Source: Chromera velia (taxonomy: Eukaryota; Sar; Chromeraceae). From it: a stretch of DNA of 45,761 bases. The DNA lies in assembly GCA_018398765.1 (NCBI GenBank), contig JAHBMJ010000534.1, positions 1-45,761 of the forward strand, written 5' to 3'. Below the pieces are notes generated by a model. That model ran no database searches. It saw nothing but the letters and a program-made list of their open reading frames with translations, and was not told the origin of the DNA. Below, piece after piece: positions 1 through 11,734 of the stretch; position 1 is the first letter of the stretch, and each line of letters begins with the position of its first letter. The translations under genes were made by a program, and so were the position numbers.

Positions 1-37
1 CTAAACCCTAAACCCTAAACCCTAAACCCTAAACCCT
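1..37. repeat. Telomere, (CCCTAAA)n
   Basis: Five perfect 7-nt CCCTAAA units, the C-rich strand of a plant/alga-type TTTAGGG telomere, run from the first base and stop in a T-rich run. The orientation is right for a chromosome end at the left edge of the window. Only about 36 nt are present, so the array is cut by the assembly. Confidence 0.9.
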
Positions 38-2178
38 TTTTTCTTTTTGGCGCATTGCTATATTGCGCATTGCTCCCATCCCCAAGGGCCCACCGAGTCT
101 TGACTGTAACGAATGGCGCCCGATCCACATTGTGGGGCTTCTAGGTAAGATTTTTGCTTTATTGATGGACTCAAAGATCAAGAAGGAGGAGAAAATTGAA
201 GAAAGGCAGCTCGGCTTCAGACAGGGGGTAGGGACAAGGGAGGCCTTCGCTGCTCTGTCTTCGTTAATTCTCAGCTCCAAAAAGAAGAAGAGCCCTCTGA
301 TTGCCACGTTTGTTGATTTTAGCAAGGTGTTTGATACAGTTCCTTGGGTCAAAATGTTAGAGAGGCTCAGGGAGGAAGGAGTAAGCTAAGCCGATGTTTG
401 GATGATTCATTCGATGTATAGTCAGGTGAAGGCTTAGGTGGATGGGGCAACAGAATGCTTTCCAGAAGGCAGAGGAGTAAAACAAGGCGATCCTCTCTCT
501 CCTCTCCTCTTTTTTCTTCTTTTCATCAACAATCTGCATAAGTCTGTCAGCTCCGATAATGAAAACAGGAATCAAAGCTCGGCTGGGGGTACTGATAGAG
601 AGACTCCTGTCAGACTGTCTGACGTTTTAATCGAAAGCATCGGATACGCTGACGACCTTGTTCTGTTTGCTCACAGTGCTTCTGACTTGTAGAAACGCCT
701 ATCTCGCCTTGAGGACTATTGTAAGGAGCACGGCCTGAAGGTGAATTTAAAGAAGAAAAAAGTTATGCGTCTCTCCTCCCCCCATCCCAACCTAGTGCTC
801 CGGACCCCTTTTCTTTATGAAGGCAGACCAGTGGAAGCGGTAAGTAAATATAACTATTTGGGCAACTGGGTTTTTGAGGGCGAAGACTTTAGCAAGACAA
901 TCAAAGCCCACATTAAGGCGGCAAAAAAGGCTTTGGGGGCTGTGTTTGGTACTCTCTCTTCTCTGGGCTTTGTTTCTCCCTTTTCTAAAATTACTTTGTT
1001 CAAGGCCCTCTAGCTGCCAGTCGTGCTGTATGGACTGGAAACGATCCCGCTGAGAAAGATAGATGTTGCTTGCCTCGATGCATTACAGTTACATTTTATT
1101 TGATGTTGTTTTGGTCTCTCCTATCACTCCTTTATTTCGCCTTCCCTTCTCTCTCTCTCTCTTTCAAGCCATTCAGTTCTCTACTTGGTAAGTTGAGTGG
1201 GGGTTTCATCTAATGCATCAAATCGATCGACCGTGCTCTACCCCAGGCAGTGTGGAATGAGTGCTTGGCTGGCTCATATGAACCCTTCATTAAGACAGTA
1301 AAATGGCTGGTCATTCCATTAGATTGCTCCCTTTTGTGGCCTCCATTGCCAAGCACGGTGGGGGACAAGTTTAAAGGGAAGGGCAAGGGCAGAAGGAAAA
1401 GGGCGGCAAAAAATATCGTAGAGGGTGCCTGGCTGTCTGACTGGTTAAAAGAAGAAACTAGAAACGTTAGAGACAGAGATGGAATTTTCCTCCGCCTTGC
1501 GAATCTCTCCCCTTTCCAATTAAAGAATCTGTCTAGATAGCGTTTGGCCATGCACCTTCTAAGTGAAAGGAAATGGCGTCCGAGAAGTGAAATGATAGAG
1601 TACAGTGTTGAACCTCTGCCAAAGAGTCTGTTGCAGTCCTCTGCAGGCTTCCGTATGCTTTTCAGGGCTCTCACAGGGGGGGATATAGATAGAACCCAAC
1701 CAGAACAGCTGTACGATAAATGTTTGTCTCCTTCGTGTATGATCAAAGATGAGGTTCATGTTTTGACGGAATGTAAGGACACAGAAAGAGAACAGAACAG
1801 GCTGAAAGAACTGTACGAAATTGTGAAGCAGAAAACGTCCATTAACATAAGAATACAGATCGCACAACGCGTTGCAAGTGCAACCGGGAGGAGCACTTCT
1901 GATAATGAGAAAAAAATGAAGGATATGGTGTTGCTGTTGTGCACAATTCTGCCTAGAAGCGGTTCCAAAGCTATAGCCGACTGTCTCAAGAAGGTCAATT
2001 CTGTCGATAAGGCAAGTTGAGGCGAATCGATCCGATTGACATGCAGGCTTCCTCATCCCCCTCCCCTATGAATGTGTGCTCTGGGTTGTCCTCAAAGCCT
2101 TGCTAGTGGCTTGGGATTTGGCGTCGCTAAATCTAGGATTTAACCCTCAATCATCATCATAATCATCATCATCATCAG
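38..2178 (+). pseudogene. 5'-truncated, decayed non-LTR retrotransposon (LINE) reverse transcriptase
   Basis: Plus-strand frame 63-1200 shows reverse transcriptase blocks in order: a PKG...WRPI fingers block, a GFRQG block, FVDFSKVFDTV (first catalytic Asp), GVKQGDPLSPLLF, and the YADD active site at 645-656. Thumb-like sequence follows. After a frameshift near 1180-1250 the frame 1250-2020 carries a C-x4-C-x6-H-x4-C knuckle near 1719-1772, as in LINE C-termini. In-frame stops lie at 387, 435, 690, 1011, 1101 and 1538, so it is not functional. No endonuclease domain is present; sequence upstream of the RT is replaced by telomere. The 3' end is a TCA-type microsatellite tail (2147-2178). The 5' side faces the chromosome end and the tail points inward. 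The family within LINEs is not resolved. Confidence 0.85.
2147..2178 (+). repeat. TCA-repeat 3' tail of the LINE
   Basis: A short TCATCATCATAATCATCATC run closes the element about 130 nt after the last RT-frame stop. Many LINEs end in a short tandem repeat instead of poly(A), so I read this as the 3' terminus. Confidence 0.55.
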
Positions 2179-3506
2179 TCTAGGAGCGCTCTAGGAATTG
2201 AAAAAAAAATTTTAGGACTTCAAACTAAATTTTTGACCCAATGTGAGGCCTGTAGGACCCAACTAGTTAGTATAAATCTTCACTAAATCTACTTGGGCAG
2301 GTTGGTCCAACGCTGCCCCTTTTTTCTGATAAACTCAAATCTTCATTTTTTAAAAAAAAATTATGCATTAATTTTGTCCCCCTAGGTAGTGAACACTAAG
2401 GACAGTATCAAACATATCCATCAGTGTACTAACAGTGTTTCTCAGTGTTTTGAATTGTTGTTACTGTATTGTTATCTGTTTTTAATAGGAGGTTTAAGAC
2501 TTTTTCCGTTGGTGTAGAATCAGATATCAAAAATACAAAAATTTTGCTTGTCACAAGAATTTTATACTAAAATACTAAGTTTTACTCTATACTAAAACAA
2601 TAAGAAAAGTTTATCAAGTGGAAGTCGGTGAAAGTTTAAAATAATTTACAATGATTTCAGTATTTAAATGCGCTGTAATACGCTGAAATACTGCCCTAAC
2701 GGTGATGGTTTATACTCTTCTTGTATGCAGAGTAACAATTTCTTAAGATGCCAGTTCTTAAGGGTTCCTCACCGACCTGCAGTTGAACAACACAAGCAGT
2801 TGGCGCACATGCGTGCTGAGTACGAAACACTAGCAACGGGGTCAGATGGATGAGGCTTTCTCCTTTTTTGGGAAGTGGTTCGCGGAATAGGGATAAAGCC
2901 AAACCATGCTACCGTTTTTGCCCATCTCTTCAGCCGTCTCCATCATTCTACCACAGTGACCGTCTGCCTCAAAACAGGCACGCTAGAAGGAGCCTGAGTT
3001 TTGGGGCGAGATATGAAAGTAAAAGGGCGTAACCTAACCTAGCCTACCAAAATGAAGGTTCTCTAGCTCTTCTTTCTTCTGATTGAGCTAGAATTCGGCA
3101 GAAAGAGGACAAGGCCATGCGTTCTGTGTAAGGATGTAAGACTACTCTGCTTTGCTGCGGGAATTCAGTGAGTGGCCGTCACGGGAAAGCCGTTCTTACC
3201 TGTGTTGTCTTCCTTCGTGGGAAAGGACTGCCCCAGCAGTGTGTCCAGCTGCGTATCGAACCAGCCGAACGTTAGACGCTCATTTATGGGCCGACAGCGA
3301 TGGTGAATGATGATGATGATGAGTAGCCGCTGTGTACACACAGTAACTTCAACACATAGTAAACAGTTTAAACTTAGAAGCTCCAATTCATGCAATACCG
3401 CCCATGCCTATAGTTTGGCCTAGAGATAAAAATCAACTATTACGAATATATGTCATTCAATATGAGAATTTGAAAATGCGTCATTTGATCGAATGTATTG
3501 ATGCGG
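2179..3506. other. Intergenic, no gene recognised
   Basis: AT-rich to about 2660 and then mixed composition. Short ORFs at 2668-3032 look random. A (GAT)n run at 3306-3322 could be the tail of another decayed retroelement but has no supporting body. I see no gene. Confidence 0.5.
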
Positions 3507-6500
3507 CTAGCCGTCTGATCTTGTCAGGTGCTTTTTCTCCCTGTCTTGTCGGCTATCGCTACACGCTGCCATGGGTGTGTTCTCATCCGTGTCCAAGCTT
3601 ATAGTTTGCTGCTTTCTCGTTTTCCACATAAAGTCACGGGAGCAACAGTACACCAAGATAGCGGAGACAAAAAGGAGACAAAAGAGGGCGGCGTTCAGAC
3701 ATAGAGACCATGAAAGTAGTGTCGAAGTGGAGATGGAGAGGTGAAGGCCCAAGACAATCAAGGAGGTTTTTGCTTCAGAAGAGACATCCATATCCGACTC
3801 CCGTCTGCAGTCAGAGCCCTTTCCAGCTTCGAGGCCCTGCACTTCAGAGCCCTGCTGCATAAGGTTGCCTCGCGGAAGAACCACCACCGAATCCTCAACC
3901 AAATCTGCTGAGAAACCCGAGAGCCATCCATCTGGGCCCCGGAGGCCCCCTGGCGATGCGGCACTGTTGTTACCAACGGAAGCTGTCTCGCGGTTGAGGC
4001 ACTGCTGCGTCGGTTTGACAAGCCAGACAGACTCACTGGGTTCTGTCGATCCGTTGTCAACGTGACCGTGTGTATCCTTGCTTCTGCAGGTCGAGTTGAA
4101 GTTGATGTTATCCGGGTCCTCGCTGCCCATGCAGGAGTGCCGTCTCCACTCATATCTGCGAGGCACCTCAGCGTAAGCATTGCAGTTCGAGGCATAAATC
4201 GGGCATGAAGACGTGACGGGGTGCTCAAGATTCGGAGAGGGCGGACCGGCTAGGCCAGATGAACCGTGCTACGGGCATACGATGGTGCGGCAGAATCTGT
4301 GGAGAAAATACATTCCGCTTCAATCTGGCGTACAACTCTGTCTCGATGATGCGGTCAATTTTGTAGCAACTGCTTTGTGCGAGTGCAGGTGTGCGTGAAT
4401 GCGGTGGAGAGTTCGCAAGTGGTTCTCTTCCACCCTTTGGCTTGGCCATCCTCTGGGTCTTTCACGCATCCATCTTATGAGCATCCGCTGAGGGTTTTGC
4501 CTTTCGTAATGTTCTCATGATGTGTCGTCTCATAAATTTCCTTGGGCAGAAGCTGCACTTTCTTCGGTACTTCTGCTCAACTAAATGACTGACTGACTGA
4601 CTAGCTGGCTGTCTGGCTGACTGACTTGATGTGTGTCTCATTGACGACTTCCATCAGTCCAATGCCGAAAGATCCCTCTCTGAAAGCGCTCCACTCAGGC
4701 TGGGGTTCTCGCCAAGGGAGGTACGCTCCCTCGCGGTTGCCCCCATCTCCAATCATGATGTACCTGCAGCCAAGGGTCACTCGGGCTTGACAGGCACAAG
4801 TGACACTAAGCAGTTTTCGTCGACTGCACTTCAGGAAAATGAGCTCCACGGAGGTGCAACTGCGAGTGCATATTTTTTCTGGATTTGATGCAACCGGGGG
4901 AAAGCTTGTCTGCAAAACTCTTTCAGAAAAGCAATTCAGACACGCGGTAACAAGTTCGACCTAACAATGCTGACAAAAGAGAAGGAAGAGTCCGAAGACC
5001 CACGAATGAGACAGGTCCCCAGCAAACTGATTTACAGAAGAGGTCAATCAACACTTGAGCGACCAACGTTGGGCCACAGTTGTCAACTTTATAGTCGAAC
5101 ACCGGGTGGGTGCGCTCGTACGCATGCACATGTCCCGACAGCACGACATCAGTCCCTGCATCGTACAGCATCTTCTCGAGGTCCTTGCGCATCAACCGTG
5201 TCTCCTCTATGTGTCCTGTGTTGCTGCAGTAAAACGGTGCGTGGAACATCACGAACAACCAGGGGGTGCGCCGCCTCTCCACTCGTTTGAGTGCTGACTG
5301 CAGCCATTCGTACTGGAGGCTTCCTGGAGCTGTAGGGGAATATCTGCATGTCAAGGGGAATAGTTGGGGAGAAAAAGCGGAAGAAAATACTCACTCCAAA
5401 TGCAGAAGGGGAGTCGGGGCAGCGCTGTACGTCCGACAAACTGCACGAACAAATAATGTCTAGGTTCGGCGAATTCATGATTTTCAGTTGAACAGTCACT
5501 GTGGTTTGTGCTCCACGTTTTGCAAAATTCAAACTGAGCAAGAAGAGCCAACGATTAATCCAAAGAACTGATGGGGAGACAAAGAAGGGCAAAAACGTGC
5601 TCGTAAACTGGGGCACGAGAATATGGCTCGGTAGACGTACGAGTTCAGAGTGATCAGATGGATGGGCCCAATCTCCCTCGACCAGTAAGTGTTGCTGGTG
5701 CTGCCGCTGTGTTTGTGGGGCATGCGCCATCGAATGTTGTACGACTGGAATTGTTCTCCACTGCCGACCTGCGGATGAAAAGAGGTCATATGTATGAACA
5801 CACCAATATGACGATAAATTCGACAGGAAATGCAAAAATCTGCGACCCTTCTCTCCTCAACTCTAAACACGCGTGCACCAAAATCAGACATGAGCGAGAA
5901 CAGTCAGGCGAGTGCAAAACAGTCTTTCAACACACACTTTCCGACCTCGTGGTTTCCCGGGCACGTCAGGACAGGAACCTTGGATGCCAGAGGCTCGAAT
6001 AGCGCGCCAAAGCTGTCCCAACTGCGGGCACGCAGAGAAAGCGACGAAGGAGGACCGGAGGTCCAGACAAGAGAAGAGAAAAAAAGGAGGTTGGCGATCC
6101 AGCTCTGCCTTGAACAGATGCCAAACGAAAATTTGCGCTTTCTTTTCCAAGATGGACTTAAAAAATTGGGGTTCCCCAGTCTCTTTCTTCCTTCACCTTT
6201 TTCTCCCCCCCAAGCGTTCTCCCTAACAGAAGAGACATTGTGTGGGAGAAAGTTTGCAAGCAAAGCAGCATGCGCTGAGTGGGATACGGATTCCCTGCAT
6301 GGGTGGATGTTTGGAAGACCGACCGCCAGTAATATCCATCTGCGTATGATAGATCGCCGGCCAGAAAGACCACGTCAGGCTGATGATTTGCTAAGTGTCT
6401 CACAGAAGCAGCTGAGGAGGGAGTCTGTCCGATGTCTGCCACCAGTCCGACCCTGAAAGGCGTTACATAGCTGTGCGCTTGCCCTGATTCCTGCTGTACA

Positions 6501-6896
6501 CCAGCTGCTTCGGATTTTGGAGGGTAGAACTTGGGCATCTTGAAGAAATGATTGCGACTGTCGTTGGGGATCCGGTAGCTGTACTGTGTGTTACTCTTCA
6601 GACCCCTCAGAGTCACCTGGTGGATGATGGGAGACCTGCGGGTTTTGATACAGCATCCAGCTGGCTGAAGAGAGAGATAAAAGTGGAGAGGGGAAAATGC
6701 GCCACTCATTCTTCGACCTGTAGAAAAACTGACCGCTCGACGGACCTTCCAGGAAGAGAGAGAAAAGCAATAAAGGATACACGCAAAGGCACCCATTTCT
6801 TTTCGTTTGCTCGCATGTATTTGCAGGAGTTTTATGCAAATTGAGCTGGCGATTGGACACGCAAACTCGCAGTTAGGGACACAGAGGGTGGGCTCA

Positions 6897-6971
<75 letters not shown>

Positions 6972-6979
6972 AAGAGAGG

Positions 6980-7023
<44 letters not shown>

Positions 7024-7910
7024 CACATGAATTTGAGGGTGGACGGATTCCTTTCCCTCTTTGACCTTTCCTTTATTCCTGCTCCGCTGTTAAGGAGTCG
7101 GACAGGACCAGTCGGAGCAACGTAGCAGAACCGCTGCCGCACCTCCTCAGCAATAGCAAAGACTCACCCGTAATACGCCTGAGGATTGTTATACCTGCAA
7201 GGACGAAATGCAGACGGGGAATGCAATTCGCTCAACCCATGACACCATCACAATCTGAGGCAGTACAGAGGCACGAGAAGCAAGTGATGTGACTCTCTTC
7301 GAGCGCCAACAGCCAAACGACACCCCAGCTTCCTACCCACATTTGCTCTCCCCATGTGACTTCCGTCGGCTGTGACCAGCTCGCTGTTCCGTTTGCCCAG
7401 CTGCTGGTGTCTTCAATCTTCAGGAGGTCCTTCTTGCTGGCAGAAGGTCTTCCCATGGGGGGATCCATCAGATAGCTGTCAAAAAAAAGGAGCTGTGAGT
7501 AGGAGGTTGCTTCTCCTCTCGCCAGACGTACAGAGCCGTCGGTAGGACTCTGAAAGGTTACTTCTGAGGGCGTTGAGTGTCTGGTGGACGCAAAGGAAAC
7601 TACGGCTTCGTCAGGTAGCTCCCCCAGAGTAACTGCAGAGCATGAGAAAACCACGAATTCACAGCGGAGAAGGGATTGCAAAGAGAGAGCGTGCGGATAC
7701 CGGGGTGTGACCTATATACACCTGCTTACCGTGCACCTGACTGGAGCAGGGGGGATCTTCGCATTCTGTGTTGTGAAGGATTTCCGAAATCTTGAGGCTC
7801 AACTCTCGTCGGGGCCTCACATATGTCGACGTGAGGGAGCGCCGAGAGACATGAGCGTGCGACGCTGTGGGGAAAAGGAGCAGAAAGGCCAAAACGCTCG
7901 TCATTTCCAT
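3507..7910 (-). CDS. Purple acid phosphatase (binuclear metallophosphoesterase), membrane-anchored, nine exons
   Basis: Minus-strand exons: 7910-7730, 7632-7341, 7194-7168, 6635-6324, 6021-5946, 5768-about 5637, 5343-5068, 4763-4626, 4155-3507 (TAG stop), about 690 aa. Phases agree at every join except exon 6/7, where the donor is unresolved. Residues 1-20 look like a signal peptide. An N-terminal domain containing QVHVTLGELPDEAVVSF precedes the catalytic core. The five metal-binding blocks appear in order: ADIGQT, GDLSYADGY...RWDS, PGNHE, MFHAPFY and GHVHAYERTHPV, followed by IGDGGNREG. Known family role: hydrolysis of phosphate esters at an Fe-metal centre, usually secreted or lysosomal. 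Oddities are Ala for Gly in the first block and a roughly 200-residue C-terminal extension with a hydrophobic segment (LCLNAALFCLLFVSAILVY) near residue 640 and a short tail after it. This suggests a type I membrane form. Confidence 0.88.
4584..4625. repeat. GACT/GTCT microsatellite in phosphatase intron 8
   Basis: Imperfect GACT and GGCT units lie directly next to the inferred exon 8 donor (minus strand GTCAGT at 4625-4620), so the repeat starts within the splice donor. Confidence 0.6.
6897..7021. repeat. (GA)n microsatellite in phosphatase intron 3
   Basis: About 125 bp of GA dinucleotides with a few AAG or GGG interruptions, inside the intron between exons 7194-7168 and 6635-6324. On the transcribed strand it reads (CT)n. 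The long open frames across it are trivial. Confidence 0.9.
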
Positions 7911-8883
7911 ACTAAGGATGAACGCACAAAAGAAAACAGGAAGATCGAACGCAAAGCCAGACTGTGAGACGCCTGGCTTTCTTGGAGCCTTGAATACAGC
8001 TTTCAGCGAAACCTACTCACAAAGACGCATAATCATTGGACTCACCTACACGAATGACAGACCCTAATCTGATCATTTCATCCGTCTACTTGCACTCGCA
8101 TGTCGAAAATTTGGCACAGAAGATTGCATGGAGACGTCGTGCGATGTCATTGGCGCACATTGGCACCTCTGTAATCCTCTGCAGGTATGCCTTAATTTAG
8201 ACTCCAGAATCCAGATTGGAGAGACATAATAAAGAGATGCATGCCGCCTCCGCTGCCTTAGTCAGTGTCCCCCGGCCCCATGGTAATTAAAACTAGCCTG
8301 GCCTGTCAAAAAAATGAGCCGGTCAAGATCACCAGGCCCGTGAAATATCCCTGGCTCGTCAATTTCAATTCCAAGGCACTCACCCTTTTCGCGGGCGCGC
8401 GCAATTAAGGCACTCACCCGTATAGCGTTTGGTTAATTTTTCGCTTGCGGGACCATTTTAGGCGGTGGTCTTTCCGGGGCCGGTCGCGGGGCGCATAGTT
8501 TGTGTTTAAAGTCTAAGACCCAAAGAACGCGTGCACGTGCACATGTGGCTAAAAAAAAAGGGCTCGTCCGTAAAAGCGAATATGCAATATAGTAATGAAC
8601 TTTCTAGGGCCCCCGCGCATCAGAGTCGTCGAGGAAAAATCCCGCGCAAGCTCCGTGCGAGCGGCTACGGAGATGGCGTTTTGGGAAGGAAATGCCCCCC
8701 TAGCAGATTTGCGGGATTCCCTGGCCTACAGTAAGTATAGGAGGGATTCCTAGCAGCGTTTGTAGATACCGCGGCGTTTGTGTGTAAACGCCGCGGTGCC
8801 GTGGAGCGGCACAACGCGCCGCGGAGACAAAACTTGGAGGAGAAGGGAGGACTACGACGCGCCGCCGGTTGAGCAAGTTTCCG

Positions 8884-8945
8884 CATGCAACGCGGCGGCG
8901 AGTCATACAGATATGCATGGACCAATTAGAACCCGCCGTTAGACC
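8884..8945 (+). pseudogene. Short coding scrap related to the ORF at 9967-10260
   Basis: Plus-strand translation contains VIQICMDQLE, nearly the same as VIQMCMDQLE in the minus-strand ORF at 9967-10260. At DNA level 8906-8931 is the reverse complement of 10063-10088 with one mismatch. It is followed closely by stops. Probably a fragment of a dispersed element; function unknown. Confidence 0.4.
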
Positions 8946-9966
8946 TTAACCGGCTCAAAAATTTTGAGGAGAAAAGGAACAGCCCTCTGTTCCCTTTTTC
9001 CTCCTGGACTCAAAGCAACGACCCTAGGAGACGTTAGTTCGCCTCTCTAGACTCTCTCTAGCTGCTTGGTGTAGAAAAAACGACTCCCAGACTCACAGGA
9101 AGTCCAAAGAACGGACGTCTAAAGTCTGACACCTAAAGAGACTAAAGTGGCCTTCTTGGACTCAGAAGTCCAGAAAGGGCTGTGAGGCATCAATCATGAT
9201 AAATTACGTACCAACACAGTCCATATGGTTCAGGGGACTCAGTGTGAACAGGGGATGAAGAATGGTTGCGGCACTGTGGACTTCAGTCAACAAGTTTGCT
9301 GAGGAAGACAAAGATACACTCCATAGGGCGCCCTGTGTGAAATCATCTGAAGACCTCTTTTTCTCTCGAGTGTCTCGAACCTATATCCAGCGTACAGAGG
9401 TACTGCCCAACACTCATACGATCCTGTCTGGAGGGAAAGAGCAGGACAAAACGACTTACCGGGGGAGCTGAAGGTCGATCAATACCCCTGAGACACCAAT
9501 TCTCCACAACAAGAAGACAAAACAATCTCGCCTTCTCACAACCAGTAGACGCACCAGAAACCTATCCCGCTGGCCTGGGAGGATGACAACAGACACGGGG
9601 CATAAGGCAAAATTGCCGGGGATCGATCCTATGGCCTCCTGGTAGAAAGAAGGAATGTTGCTCAGGAGGCCTGGGAGGTCCTTTCCTGACTGCTCCATAC
9701 TGGGGCTGCCAGACACGCCAAAGCAGACCAACAGTACAACAAAACTTCACCCCGACACAGACATACTTTGTCTAGTACTAAGGGAGTAGAATGGTGCCAC
9801 TTTGACCATCGGTACTGCTCTACACAACAAGATAGAAAAGAAGAGACGAGAGGACGAAATGACCCTTCTCTGTAGGTTGGTATGCTTTTTGAGCATTCTG
9901 AGCATAATTTCGGGATTTTGAGAGTGGCTCCGGAAAGTTTTGGCCCAAATTCTTGCACCAACGCAC

Positions 9967-10260
9967 TCAGCGGCCTCTGGGGATCAATTTGATGCCTTTC
10001 TGGGCCCTGGGCGCCGCCGGAATCGCGCAGACCGGCTTAACCGGCTCAAAAATTTCAGATCCTTCTAATTGGTCCATGCACATCTGTATAACCACCTTCC
10101 TCGTTATGCGGCGGGTCCGCCGCAGAATGGCGGGACCGTCGCCTTTGTCTCTCCACGGCGGCACCGAAAAAAAAAAAAATGGATTGTCGAGATCGAGTCC
10201 GCCCAGTGTTGCTCTGACAGCTCTCATTGTGCTGGAGAGATCTATGTTCTCCTCTGTCAT
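9967..10260 (-). CDS. Hypothetical small ORF, possibly element-derived
   Basis: Minus-strand ORF of about 97 aa starting MTEENIDLSS. It is rich in charged residues, with RRTRRITRK followed by VIQMCMDQLEGSEIFEPV. A phenylalanine run comes from a 13-nt poly(A) on the plus strand and could hide a frameshift or an intron end. I do not recognise a family. A second degenerate copy of its middle at 8884-8945 suggests a repeated element more than a host gene. The frame beyond the stop contains a loose LCSECSK motif in another phase. Confidence 0.3.
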   Translation of the reverse strand: MTEENIDLSSTMRAVRATLGGLDLDNPFFFFSVPPWRDKGDGPAILRRTRRITRKVVIQMCMDQLEGSEIFEPVKPVCAIPAAPRAQKGIKLIPRGR

Positions 10261-10909
10261 TGTGGTGGTAAAGGTGCGAAAGGGTTGGCGTCGCCACCGC
10301 GGGCGCGCCCACCTTTCCAAACATCCGCCACCCTCACTCGCAGGAGTCTGGCGGGGCCACAGCATGCCACTGAGGTACCGGGGCTACGATCTATATGTGG
10401 ATCGAAGCGAATTAATTCAATTAAACAGCATGCATGCATACATTAATGAGATACAGATTAAACAAAGAGACCAAACAATAATAAGAGATGGAAAAAGACA
10501 ACAGACCTAGACTGACAGTTCCATTACATGTCTTGTGTGAATAAGGGGCCAAGGCTGTCACTCCTAGACTAGCCAACCTCTTCGCTGGTGCTCTGTCAGT
10601 GGGCAAGATCCGTCGACCTTCATGTAGTCTCTCTCCGTCTCTATAGTTTGATTCATTTTTATTACTACTCATTTAGATATATTGAGGGTTATTGAATCTA
10701 ATATTGAGTTAGTTTTTCTTTTTATTACCTAACTTAATAGTCATTTTGTTCTCAAAACACCTTAACCAGCTTATATAGAATAGGATGGGATTTATATTTT
10801 GGGCTACTCCGCGGTCCACTGCCGGGCCTCGACTTACACCCTGAGAGGCACGTACCCCCAAGAAGCCTTCCTATAACTCTATGGTCTGTCAATCAAACTC
10901 CGGGCTTTG

Positions 10910-11035
10910 GCAGGCTGGCGCCTTCGGCGCTACAGCTTTGGTGATAGAAAGCTCATTCTTTCTAGTATGCAATATCGTCAGGGCTCCGACGATAGAAAGC
11001 TAATTCTTTCTAGTATGCAATACAGCTCCAGCCCA
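10910..11035. repeat. Type B subterminal repeat of TIR element 1
   Basis: Two tandem units of about 50 bp, each with GATAGAAAGCT followed by ATTCTTTCTAGTATGCAATA. The inverted relative lies at 43510-43600 in element 2. Each unit can form a short AGAAAG/CTTTCT hairpin, a layout often seen as transposase-binding subterminal repeats. Confidence 0.6.
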
Positions 11036-11734
11036 TAATAGCTTAAAAATATTATAACTATCCCCTTGACGCTTCACTGCTTTTCCAGATAAGGCTCTTC
11101 AAGACATTGAGATCCGTTCTGGAATGTTTTCAAACCACCGAAATCCGTTCGGCTCTTTCAAATTTAATTTAAACCACTAGTTAAACCATCTACTATAAAA
11201 AAAAATGAAATAACATGTAAAATCAAATTTAAAATAAAATGTTTTATCTAAACTGAATTTTAAATTGCTTTTCATGATGCAATTATATAGTTTAAAGGAG
11301 TTTAAAGTAGTTTAAAGCTTTTAATTTTACTTCTCCTCATATTTTTGTTCACGGGACGGGCTGTATGGTCAAATGTAGGCGACGTATATACAGCAGAATC
11401 AAGCGATTCCGTGTCTGACATACTAGTCTGACACTTCGTTCTCCTCTCTTCCTGCGTTAAAAGAAGGCACCTGCTGTACTTTAGATTGTCCTCCATTCTT
11501 TCTCCCTTTTTGTTTCTCTTTAACTCTTTTTTGATTCACTGCGTTTTCAAGAAACACGTCAGGATCAACCGATGGCGAGCTAGCTCTGTTCTCACATACA
11601 GGCGATGCATCAGATTGAAAGTGTGAAAGCCAATCTCCAACTGTTCATTGCTTCTCGGAGCCCAGTTACCATATCGACCTATAAAAGCATCGAAGGCGAG
11701 AGCCTTCTTCACTTCCTTCTGTACACTGCCGACC

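Larger units (their letters stand above)
7911..10852. other. Intergenic, repeat-rich, with decayed coding scraps
   Basis: Contains the region upstream of the phosphatase, GC-rich hairpins (for example 8769-8800, where GCGGCGTTT pairs with AAACGCCGC), and an inverted pair of related coding scraps at 8884-8945 and 10040-10106. No recognised host gene. Confidence 0.45.

Noticed and set aside
3300-3325. GAT repeat as the tail of a second LINE
   Set aside because: No RT sequence on either strand next to it; a microsatellite is enough to explain it.
3758-4228. Alternative minus-strand ORF overlapping the last phosphatase exon
   Set aside because: Different frame from the exon that joins in phase to THIKYEWRRH; it lacks the membrane segment.
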